From the NCBI GenBank assembly GCA_049602155.1, contig JBMYRH010000001.1:1-64000 (forward strand): a DNA stretch of 64,000 nucleotides. Reading direction: 5' to 3'. Shown here piece by piece: positions 24,241 to 31,913 of this stretch. The notes beneath the pieces are model-generated. The model did not search any database. It was given only the letters and a program-made list of their open reading frames with translations, and had not been told where the DNA came from. The translations under genes were made by a program, and so were the position numbers. Origin of the DNA: JBMYRH01 sp049602155. Its GTDB lineage: Bacteria > Myxococcota_A > UBA9042 > PHBI01 > JBMYRH01. Position 1 is the first letter of the stretch, and every line of letters starts with the position of its first letter.

Positions 24241-25616
24241 GCGGTCAACCTAGACGAGATCCAGTCAATGAAGTCGATGTTCGTCAGGATACCGATGACC
24301 CGCCCTGCGTCCTCCACCACGACCACCTTGCCCTGAGCAAAGAGCTGGCTGAGCAGCGACGTGCGGTTGGTCACCTCAACCAACGCAAAGTTGTTGTCGA
24401 GATAGTCATCGATCTTGGCCCCGGTGTCTGCCGAGCCGTCCACCATCGCCTTCAAGAGGTCATTCTCAGAGATCAACCCCTGCATATGCCCTCGTGAATC
24501 GATGACTGGGAGCTGGCTGATGCCGTGCTCCTTCATCTGAGCGATCACGGCCGCGAAGGTATCACCGGGTGATGTGCTGATGAGTGGCGTAGCACGTCGT
24601 CGAAGAAGATCCCCCACAGTCTCCTCGCCGATCTCGGGATCGAGATAGCCGCCCTCCTTCATCCACGTATCGCTAAAGATCTTGGACAGATAGCGCACCG
24701 CAGAGTCTGGGATGATGACGAGGATGTTCCCCTTAAAGCCGGTCTTCTCGGCATAACGCACAGCTGCGCACACAGCGCCGCCGGAGGAGCCTCCTGCGTA
24801 GATGCCCTCTTCACGGACGAGGCGTCGCGTCCACTGGAAGCAATCCTTGTCCGAGACGCGAATCACGTCATCGACGACCGAGAAGTCCATGGTCGAGGGG
24901 ATGAAGTCCTCGCCAAAGCCCTCCACACGGTAGGCGTGCGCCGGAGTGATGCGGCCAGTACGGAAGTAGTCGTAGTAGATGCTACCGACGGGGTCAGCGC
25001 CGATGATCTGAAGGTCGGGTTTCTTCTCCTTGAGGTAGCTCCCAAGGCCAGTGATCGTCCCACCGGTCCCCATCGCCACAACGAGTGCATCCAGCTCACC
25101 GCCGGTTTGCTCCCAAATTTCAGGACCCGTAGAGAGGCGATGCGCCTTCGGATTGGACGGGTTGTGATACTGGTTGGCCAGCATGCCACCTGGGGTCTCT
25201 TCCGCGAGGCGCCGCGCCACGCAGTAGTAGCTACGAGGATCGTCGGGCTCAACGCTCGTCGGGCAGACGACGACCTTGGAGCCGAGGGCGCGCAGGGCCG
25301 CCATCTTCTCTTCGCTCATCTTATCGGGCATGACGCAGATGGTCTTGTAGCCACGGATGGCTGCGACCATGGCGAGGCCCATCCCAGTGTTGCCACTTGT
25401 GGCCTCTACGATCGTGCCTCCGGGTTGCAGCAATCCCGACTCTTCAGCATCGCGGATGATCTGGATCGCGGGGCGATCCTTCACGCTGCCACCGGGGTTC
25501 AAATACTCCAGCTTGGCGTAGATATTTGCTTCTACACCCGCGGCGAGGCTGTTGAGGCGGACAATCGGCGTATTGCCGACCGCCTCGACGACGTCTGAAT
25601 AGCTACCCTTCATCAT
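24237..25616 (-). CDS. cbs: Cystathionine beta-synthase with C-terminal CBS-domain pair
   Basis: 459 residues from ATG 25616, chosen because GGAGG lies six bases upstream. A fold-II PLP enzyme domain (1-325) has the PLP lysine K46 in GGSVKDR, the substrate loop EATSGNTGM and the phosphate loop GTGGTITG. Two CBS motifs (about 345-459) follow, as in eukaryotic CBS, where they regulate activity. Reaction: serine plus homocysteine to cystathionine (transsulfuration); an O-acetylserine-using activity cannot be ruled out. Coupled to ppsR downstream. A perfect inverted repeat lies in its leader. No haem-binding N-terminal region is present. Confidence 0.94.
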   Translation of the reverse strand: MMKGSYSDVVEAVGNTPIVRLNSLAAGVEANIYAKLEYLNPGGSVKDRPAIQIIRDAEESGLLQPGGTIVEATSGNTGMGLAMVAAIRGYKTICVMPDKMSEEKMAALRALGSKVVVCPTSVEPDDPRSYYCVARRLAEETPGGMLANQYHNPSNPKAHRLSTGPEIWEQTGGELDALVVAMGTGGTITGLGSYLKEKKPDLQIIGADPVGSIYYDYFRTGRITPAHAYRVEGFGEDFIPSTMDFSVVDDVIRVSDKDCFQWTRRLVREEGIYAGGSSGGAVCAAVRYAEKTGFKGNILVIIPDSAVRYLSKIFSDTWMKEGGYLDPEIGEETVGDLLRRRATPLISTSPGDTFAAVIAQMKEHGISQLPVIDSRGHMQGLISENDLLKAMVDGSADTGAKIDDYLDNNFALVEVTNRTSLLSQLFAQGKVVVVEDAGRVIGILTNIDFIDWISSRLTA

Positions 25617-25632
25617 GGCGTTCCTCCAATCG

Positions 25633-25651
25633 GCGGAGTCATACACTCCGC
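25633..25651 (-). promoter_or_regulatory. Perfect inverted repeat in the cbs leader
   Basis: GCGGAGT and ACTCCGC, seven-base arms separated by five bases, lie about 6 bases upstream of the GGAGG ribosome site of cbs. It could be an operator or an RNA hairpin near the translation start. No T-tract follows, so a terminator is unlikely. Confidence 0.4.
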
Positions 25652-25711
25652 AAAGGGCGGCTGCAATCGTCGAGACACAGAGCCTTGAGACCAGCTGCTA
25701 CTTTTCATGGC

Positions 25712-26602
25712 TTATTCAAGCGCCGCAGCGCCGATAACACCCGCATCCTCGCCCAGGGTGCCGACCACGATCTCGACCCCGTCTGCCACGCTCGGGAACG
25801 CATGCCGACGCATGGAGGCATACGTCGCTTCAAGGAAGAGATCCGACGCACCGGTGAGCCCACCGGCCAGCACCACCCTCTGCACGTCCAGTGCGTGAAC
25901 AGCGCCAGCAATCGCGACACCAAGGTGGCTCCCAAGCGACTTGAAGAGCTCACGCAAGGTGGTGTCACCAGCGCGCGCCGCCTCGCTCGCCAAGCGGATG
26001 CCATCCACACCGGACGCGTACTCTGTGTACCCGTGCTCCGCGAGCTGACGCCAAAGCCCCACGGCACCAGCGTACTGCTCGAGGCAACCTCGGCCTCCAC
26101 ACCCGCAGGGGTGACCATCGCGAACGACGACGGCATGCCCGAGCTCTCCTGCCATCCCGCGCACGCCTCGCCAAAGTCGGCCGTTGAGCACAACCGCGCC
26201 CCCGACACCCGTCCCTAGGGCGTAGCCAATTAGGCTCGAGGCGCCCTGCCCTGCGCCGTGACGCGCTTCGCCAAAGACGACGGCGTTGGCATCATTATCG
26301 AGGTTCACAGGCAACTCTAGCCGCCGCGCCAAGTGAGCTCCGAGGGGAACGTCACGCCAAGCTGGAAAGTTGGGGCTCTCGCGTATGAGGCCCGTTGAGC
26401 GCTCCATGACGCCCGCCGCAGCCAACCCGACGGTCGTCGCATGCGGCGCCATATCAGCCACCACGCTCACGATGCTCTCCACGACCGCCTCGACGCTTCG
26501 GTCATCAGGGGTCGCGCGCATCGCCCTCGTGTGGACGTGCCCATCGTCTGTCACAAGGCCCGCTTTGATCCGCGTGCCGCCGAGATCCACCCCGAGCTTC
26601 AT
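25712..26602 (-). CDS. ROK-family sugar kinase (glucokinase-like)
   Basis: 296 residues from ATG 26602, which overlaps the asnB stop (ATGA) and has GGAGG upstream. ATP motif KLGVDLGGTRIKAG, the catalytic Asp in NLDNDANAV, a second phosphate motif YALGTGVGGAVV, and the ROK zinc motif CGCGGRGCLEQY are all present. No N-terminal helix-turn-helix, so an enzyme rather than a repressor. Glucose is the most common substrate in this layout, but N-acetyl sugars are possible. It is the last gene of a four-gene run with asparagine synthetase and a GT2 enzyme. Confidence 0.93.
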   Translation of the reverse strand: MKLGVDLGGTRIKAGLVTDDGHVHTRAMRATPDDRSVEAVVESIVSVVADMAPHATTVGLAAAGVMERSTGLIRESPNFPAWRDVPLGAHLARRLELPVNLDNDANAVVFGEARHGAGQGASSLIGYALGTGVGGAVVLNGRLWRGVRGMAGELGHAVVVRDGHPCGCGGRGCLEQYAGAVGLWRQLAEHGYTEYASGVDGIRLASEAARAGDTTLRELFKSLGSHLGVAIAGAVHALDVQRVVLAGGLTGASDLFLEATYASMRRHAFPSVADGVEIVVGTLGEDAGVIGAAALE

Positions 26603-28545
26603 GAGCGACCTCCATCGGGTCCATAAGGACCGGAGCGCCACAGTTCGAGACAGAGAGCACTCCAAAGCGCCTTGCGATGGTTCGCAGTCCCCGAGAGGTG
26701 CTCCTTCATCAAGCGCTCGGTCCAGTCCGGATTGAGGAGCCCCCCTCCCGCGACACGCTCACGCTGCAAAACGGCCTGCATCCAGTCCTTCAGTGGACCA
26801 CGTAGCCAAGAGGCCACCGGGATGCCGAACCCCTTCTTCGGGCGGCTCACGATGTCCGAGGGGGCGCGCTTCATAAGACAGCGACGTAAGACCGCCTTGG
26901 TGGTCACCCCGCGGAGCTTATACTGCGTAGGGATCCTGGCGCACACGGCGCGAAATTCAGCGTCCAGCATGGGCGCACGGACCTCGAGGGCGTGCGCCAT
27001 GGAGGCCCGGTCCACTTTGGTGAGCACCCCATCGGCCAAGTACGTCTGCTCGTAGAGCCAGCCCAGCGCGTCGAGGTGCGTGCTCTCGGGTCGCGCCCTC
27101 CGAAACCGTGACATCAGCTCATCCACCGGCTCAAAGACCGCCGAGGTCGGCCCCGCAGACCATCGGATCTCCGGAGCGAGCGCCTCGGCGTGCTGCTCCG
27201 GTGGAACCCCCCCGATCCAGACCATGTGGCGATGTGCGGCGATACGATCGAGGCCTAAGAGGAACCGGCGCGCCTTGAAGCCCAGGTTCATGTTCCCTGT
27301 CCCCACGGGTAGGCACCGAACCGCTGCGTCCAACGTGAATCGCCGAAGCCATCGAGGGGTCCGCTCGATGTGCGACGCCCAGCGCTCTGCGTAAAATGTG
27401 GGGTAACCTAGCAAGAGCTCGTCTCCACCCTCTCCACCCAAAGCGACGGTCACCTGCTCTCGAGCGAAGGCGCTCAAGAGGGAGGTCGGGACGATCGATG
27501 GGTCCGCGAAGGGCTCATCTAGGGTCGCCAAGAGATCCGGGACAAGGGCAAGGAGGTGCTCGGCCGTCAGCGTCCGCTCCGCGTGGTCCGTCCCAAAGTG
27601 TGTCGCCACGCGACGCGCATGGGATGACTCATCAAACGTCGGGTCCTCGAAAGCCACCGAGAACGTCTTCAACCGTGATGGATCCACACGCTCGGCCAAG
27701 ATCGCGACCAGCGCAGTGCTGTCGAGCCCCCCTGAGAGGAAGACCCCTAGGGGGACATCAGACATCAACCGCTGCTCAACCGCCGTCCCTAAAGAGGACC
27801 AAAGCGCCGACTCCGCCTCCTCAAGGCTATGAAGTTTCGGCATCGCACTCGGCACGGAGGCGATACATTGCGAGGTCAGCGTTTTACGAGCCCAGCGGAC
27901 AGTGTGACCTGCCGGGACACGTCGCACCCCGCGATAGATCGTCGCCTCACCGGGGATAAAGTCGAAAGTGAGGTAACGCTGCAGCCCGATGGGATCCACC
28001 TCGCGGGTCACCAACGGATGGGCCAGGAGGGCCTTCACCTCAGAGGCGAAGGCGACACCGCCGCCCGGGAGTGGCGCATAATACATCGGCTTCTGCCCCG
28101 CGGGATCCCGCGCGAGGGTCAGGCTCTCGTCGCGCCCATCCCAGACGGCGAGGCCGTACATTCCCCGGAGCGACGCCACGGCTCGAGAGGCATCTCGACG
28201 CCAGAGCCAAGGCAACACGCCGCAATCACTGGTTGGGAGTCGAGCGCCCAGATGTCCATCGTTCCGAATGGTCTCTCGGAGCGCTTCGTGATTGTAGATC
28301 TCACCGTTCGCGGCGACCACGATGGGCGGCTCCGAAGGGTTGGCTTGGAGGACAAAGGGCTGCCTCCCATCGTCCGCGAGGCCCACGATCGATAGCCGTG
28401 TATGAGCCAACCACACCGGGGCGGCCGTGTAGCTCCCCGAGTCGTCAGGCCCGCGGTGCGTCAACGCGTCCTGCATGCGACGCAGGACCTCGTCTGGGTT
28501 CGGCGTCCGCGCCTCAGGGTCGATGAACCCGGTCACCCCGCACAT
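26599..28545 (-). CDS. asnB: Asparagine synthetase, glutamine-hydrolysing
   Basis: 648 residues. N-terminal glutaminase domain begins MCGVTGF with nucleophile Cys2 and includes NGEIYNHEALR and THRGPDD. The synthetase domain has the PP-loop FLSGGLDSTALVAIL, then AFEDPTFDESSHARRVA and the LGGEGGDELLLGY motif. The family makes asparagine from aspartate, ATP and glutamine; members in polysaccharide loci instead amidate sugars or peptides. The neighbours (GT2 transferase upstream, ROK kinase downstream) leave that open. It overlaps the ROK gene by 4 bases and follows the barrel gene by 15. Confidence 0.95.
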   Translation of the reverse strand: MCGVTGFIDPEARTPNPDEVLRRMQDALTHRGPDDSGSYTAAPVWLAHTRLSIVGLADDGRQPFVLQANPSEPPIVVAANGEIYNHEALRETIRNDGHLGARLPTSDCGVLPWLWRRDASRAVASLRGMYGLAVWDGRDESLTLARDPAGQKPMYYAPLPGGGVAFASEVKALLAHPLVTREVDPIGLQRYLTFDFIPGEATIYRGVRRVPAGHTVRWARKTLTSQCIASVPSAMPKLHSLEEAESALWSSLGTAVEQRLMSDVPLGVFLSGGLDSTALVAILAERVDPSRLKTFSVAFEDPTFDESSHARRVATHFGTDHAERTLTAEHLLALVPDLLATLDEPFADPSIVPTSLLSAFAREQVTVALGGEGGDELLLGYPTFYAERWASHIERTPRWLRRFTLDAAVRCLPVGTGNMNLGFKARRFLLGLDRIAAHRHMVWIGGVPPEQHAEALAPEIRWSAGPTSAVFEPVDELMSRFRRARPESTHLDALGWLYEQTYLADGVLTKVDRASMAHALEVRAPMLDAEFRAVCARIPTQYKLRGVTTKAVLRRCLMKRAPSDIVSRPKKGFGIPVASWLRGPLKDWMQAVLQRERVAGGGLLNPDWTERLMKEHLSGTANHRKALWSALCLELWRSGPYGPDGGRS

Positions 28546-28560
28546 ATCAGCGCCCCTGGC

Positions 28561-29250
28561 TCAAAGTCGCCACGCGAGCCCAGCATGAAACCGGGCGCGG
28601 TAGCGCTGATATGGGAGGCTCTGATCGGCGACAGTGAGGGTCCCTAAGGTCGTGATACCACTCACCTCAACGACGAACTGTAGCGTCTCTGAGAGTCGGG
28701 TAAAGAACCCCAATCCCGACTGTAAAGTGACCCCGATTCCGAGATCAGCCACCTCTCTCGGTGTCACGTTTTCAGCGAGCGCAATGGCGCCACGTAAGGT
28801 CTCCGTGGTCATGAAGATCCCAAGCCCTGGGCTGGCGCTCACGTAAAAGCCCCCCCAGTCCTCAGTGACGAACCGATAGCGCACAGCGGCCAACACGGCG
28901 ACTTGATCTCCAAGTCGCGTGGGCTGCCCCTCGTAGGTCGAGGAGTGAGCGCCCGGCGTGTGCTCCAGACTGAGGCCGAGATCAAAAGCCCCCAGGCGCC
29001 ATGCCCAGCCGATACTCAGCGTCGGTACGGGGTCAAAGCCGGGTCGGTAATAGCGCGTATCTACCCCGAGAGCGTCCCCGACAGAGATCCCGACTGCGGC
29101 GGTCAGCCACCCGGTCTGATCGGCATCAGCGCGCGCCTCTGGAGCGCTAGTCGCCGTCTCTGCAGACACCACGGGAGCCCAGCCCCCCAACAGAAAGACC
29201 AAGAGCGCTGCGGCTCTCCGCCCGCCTGCGATCGCGAGGCTCTGCGTCAT
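28561..29250 (-). CDS. Outer-membrane beta-barrel-like protein
   Basis: 229 residues with signal peptide ending VVSAET. Alternating strands (LTAAVGISVGDAL, PTLSIGWAWRL, FDLGLSLEHTPG, QVAVLAAVRYRF, FYVSASPGLGIF, LQFVVEVSGI, YRARFHAGLAWRL) suggest a barrel of about eight strands. The last residue is Leu rather than Phe. Its start overlaps the stop of the GT2 gene by 4 bases and asnB follows after 15, so it belongs to that operon. Function unknown. Confidence 0.78.
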   Translation of the reverse strand: MTQSLAIAGGRRAAALLVFLLGGWAPVVSAETATSAPEARADADQTGWLTAAVGISVGDALGVDTRYYRPGFDPVPTLSIGWAWRLGAFDLGLSLEHTPGAHSSTYEGQPTRLGDQVAVLAAVRYRFVTEDWGGFYVSASPGLGIFMTTETLRGAIALAENVTPREVADLGIGVTLQSGLGFFTRLSETLQFVVEVSGITTLGTLTVADQSLPYQRYRARFHAGLAWRL

Positions 29251-30269
29251 GAATCGGACAAATGGAGTGTCTCTTTGAGGACGTAAATGCGCTTGCCTTG
29301 CGATTCGTAATACGTGCGCATCGTCAACTCAGCGAGCAAGCCGAAGAGCAATATCTGGAGGCCAGCGAGGGCCAAGAAGATGCCGGCGAGGAAGAAGGGA
29401 TCCGTGTAAAGGGGCGCGCCCCAGAGGATCTTCTTCGTCAGCGTCCAAGTCCATGCAGCGCCCGCAGCGACACCAAACTTCAGCCCCAAACGGCCGAAGA
29501 AATAAAGCGGCTTGGTGCTGTAAAAGATGAGGAAGCGCACGGTGATAAGGTCGAGGATGACGCGCACAGCCTTGCCCAGGTTGTACTTGCTCTCACCCCA
29601 TCGTCTCGCGTGATGCGTCACCTTCAGTTCGGTGATCTTTGCCCCGACCGAGGCAGCCCATGCAGGGATATATCGGTGCATTTCACCGTAGAGGCGAATC
29701 TCCTGAAGCACCTCCCGACGATAGGCCGTGAGCGTGCAGCCGTAGTCGTGCAGACGGACCCCAGTCAATCGGCCGATCACGGCGTTTCCGATCCGACTCG
29801 GCAGCGTGACGCTCCAAAAGGCATCCTTACGGTTCGACCGCCACCCACTGACGACGTCGTAGCCTTGATCGATCACCTCGAGCAGACGCGGGATATCCTT
29901 GGGATCATTCTGAAGGTCCGCGTCGATCGGGATGATCACCTCACCGCGCGCATGATCGAAGCCAGCGGCCATCGCCGCGGTCTGACCAAAGTTGCGACGA
30001 AATCGGACAGCCCGAACCCGCGTATCATCAGCCGCCAAGTCGCGGATCACCTGAAAGGAGCTGTCACTCGACCCGTCGTCGCAATAGACGATCTCCCAGC
30101 TACGACCCAGCGTGGAGAGTGACGCCACCAGCGCCTCATGAAGGTGAGGGAGGCTCTCCTCTTCCTCGAAGACCGGGACGACGATCGATACGTCGATAGG
30201 GTCCGCGCTCGCCGTTGTCGAATCCGTCGCGTCCAAGCCATCGCTCCTGTTACCTGCCTCAGCGAGCAT
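29247..30269 (-). CDS. GT2 glycosyltransferase, ArnC/DPM1-like, membrane-bound
   Basis: 340 residues from ATG 30269 (a TTG at 30293 is a possible but weaker start). The GT2 domain (VSIVVPVFEEEESL, YCDDGSSDSS, IDADLQNDP with the metal-binding DAD) is followed by TTHHARRWGESKY-type sequence (THHARRWGESKYNL) and two C-terminal membrane helices (about 270-320). This is the layout of polyprenyl-phosphate sugar transferases such as ArnC and GtrB, which load a sugar onto undecaprenyl phosphate in the inner membrane. It is the first gene of the GT2-barrel-asnB-ROK run. No flippase or second transferase is next to it. Confidence 0.93.
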   Translation of the reverse strand: MLAEAGNRSDGLDATDSTTASADPIDVSIVVPVFEEEESLPHLHEALVASLSTLGRSWEIVYCDDGSSDSSFQVIRDLAADDTRVRAVRFRRNFGQTAAMAAGFDHARGEVIIPIDADLQNDPKDIPRLLEVIDQGYDVVSGWRSNRKDAFWSVTLPSRIGNAVIGRLTGVRLHDYGCTLTAYRREVLQEIRLYGEMHRYIPAWAASVGAKITELKVTHHARRWGESKYNLGKAVRVILDLITVRFLIFYSTKPLYFFGRLGLKFGVAAGAAWTWTLTKKILWGAPLYTDPFFLAGIFLALAGLQILLFGLLAELTMRTYYESQGKRIYVLKETLHLSDS

Positions 30270-30367
30270 CACCCCGAGCCGCTGCCCGGTCAACGTCTTG
30301 CCCCGTGATCACCTCGACGCGACCGTGGTGGTTGTGGTCGCGGAGGATGCTGTGTAGGGTCCCACCG

Positions 30368-31129
30368 ATGTACTCCTTTGTCCTGATCGACCTGTGTTGT
30401 CCTGCCGACTTGGGCGCTCCCCATGAAGTCGCCGAGGCTGCGGCCAAGGCCGGACTTCAATCCGTCGTATACGTCGTCGACGGCGCAGCCTCGCTGCCCG
30501 ACACGGACACGATCACTGCCATCGCTGCTGACCCGGCGCTCGCGACACTGCACCCTGGTGTATCAGTCCGCGGACCTGGCTTTGGCTACGTGGTCCTCGT
30601 AGAGAACTGGAGCGACTCGCCCCTCCTCGCTGCCCTCGAGGGCATGACCCAGCCCGAACTCATCGAGCAGGCGGCGCATGAAGCTGGTGGGTGCGCACTG
30701 CCCGTGAGCCCTCGACAAGGCCCGGACGGTGAGGTCTTTCGCGACGTCACGGCGCCCTCCGACATCTCACGCGTCGGGACCGTCGCATACGTCGCAGGGG
30801 GCAGCTACATGGGGCGTGACCTCGACGTCGAAGACACCGCGGCAGCACGACGGCGCGTCCTCGCAGGCACCGGCCCTTACGGTTCCCGAGATGACCTCGG
30901 TCGCTTCGCGACGCTCTTCCAAGCCGCGCCTGGCGATCTGACAGCCCTCATCAACGCACTCAATAGCGGGCTCGGGCTCTCCCTTGAGCTCGGCGCCACC
31001 ACCAGCCGACCAAAGCCCGAAAAGACGCAGCGCCGACGACGTAAGCGTTCCGGTCGCCGTCGCAACCAGAAGAGCGAGGGCGGACAAGGTGCAGACAGTT
31101 CAGGCGGCGGCGAGGGCGGCGATAGCTGA
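30368..31129 (+). CDS. PHP-like protein lacking the usual metal ligands, with basic tail
   Basis: 253 residues from ATG 30368; the upstream frame has no signal. The start MYSFVLIDLCCPADLGAP and GLQSVVYVVDG recall the first two motifs of PHP phosphoesterases (IDLHxHS and GLDxVAITDH), and a later GGSYMGRDLDVEDTAAARR recalls the third, but the His and Asp ligands are missing. So it may be a catalytically dead PHP-like fold. The last 45 residues are basic then Gly-rich (RRRRKRSGRRR), which could bind nucleic acid. It converges on batE with one base between. Assignment is by eye. Confidence 0.65.
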   Translation: MYSFVLIDLCCPADLGAPHEVAEAAAKAGLQSVVYVVDGAASLPDTDTITAIAADPALATLHPGVSVRGPGFGYVVLVENWSDSPLLAALEGMTQPELIEQAAHEAGGCALPVSPRQGPDGEVFRDVTAPSDISRVGTVAYVAGGSYMGRDLDVEDTAAARRRVLAGTGPYGSRDDLGRFATLFQAAPGDLTALINALNSGLGLSLELGATTSRPKPEKTQRRRRKRSGRRRNQKSEGGQGADSSGGGEGGDS

Positions 31130-31130
31130 C

Positions 31131-31913
31131 TTAGAGGACGCTGAGGACCTTCTCCGCGACCCAGCCTGAGCGCCCACTCGGGATCTCGATCTTATGCCAC
31201 CCCGGGGTGTCATCGAGCACGCGTACCTCGATCCCCTCGGGGACATCGACCCCGCGCGCATGGACATCAGGCCCTTCTCTCATCACCACGCCATCGGCCA
31301 CCACGACCCCGAGCCTAAAGTTGGCGTCAGTAGAGAGACGGGCGACGAAGAGGCCACCGACGAGGAGGATAAGGACCGCAAGAGGTACAGCGATCGAGCC
31401 CCAATGCTCCCCCTTGGAGAGGCGCCGCATGACAAGACATGAAGCGAGGGCCCACCAAAGCACGAGGAAGAGCGTCAAGAGGGCCTCAAGGCTCGTGACG
31501 TGAGACAGCTGATAGAGCCAACCGCCGGGCTCTGAGTAAATGAACTGGCTCCCGTCATTGCTGGCCCGATATCGGGCCTGCAGCTCGGTACGCGCGCGCT
31601 TCAGGTTGTGCCCTAGGCTCTCCCTCAAGCTCTCCGAAGGATCGCATCGCAGACCCCGTCGAAACGACCAAATCGCCTGACCGAACGCACCCAGGCGGTA
31701 CTGGGCGTTGCCGAGGTTAAGGAAGAGCGCAGGGTCATCCATGCCCGCCTCGACCAACCCCTCAAACCCCTTCACCGCGGCCGCGTAATCACCTTGGTAA
31801 GCGAGTGAGTTCGCCACCTCAAACTGCTCAGTCGTTGTCTGCGCGGACGCTGACGTTCCGCAGAGACAGACGACGGAGGCGATGATCGAGAGTCGCAGCA
31901 GAGACCGCATCAT
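31131..31913 (-). CDS. batE: BatE-like TPR and SH3b protein
   Basis: 260 residues. Signal peptide, TPR pair (AAVKGFEGLVEAGM, ALFLNLGNAQYRLG), two membrane helices (SLEALLTLFLVLWWALAS and IAVPLAVLILLVGGLFVA) and a C-terminal bacterial SH3 domain (about 200-260, GVVMREGP to SGWVAEKV). This is the BatE layout of Bacteroides-type Bat (aerotolerance) operons. It overlaps batD by 4 bases and is the last gene of the operon. Confidence 0.88.
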   Translation of the reverse strand: MMRSLLRLSIIASVVCLCGTSASAQTTTEQFEVANSLAYQGDYAAAVKGFEGLVEAGMDDPALFLNLGNAQYRLGAFGQAIWSFRRGLRCDPSESLRESLGHNLKRARTELQARYRASNDGSQFIYSEPGGWLYQLSHVTSLEALLTLFLVLWWALASCLVMRRLSKGEHWGSIAVPLAVLILLVGGLFVARLSTDANFRLGVVVADGVVMREGPDVHARGVDVPEGIEVRVLDDTPGWHKIEIPSGRSGWVAEKVLSVL

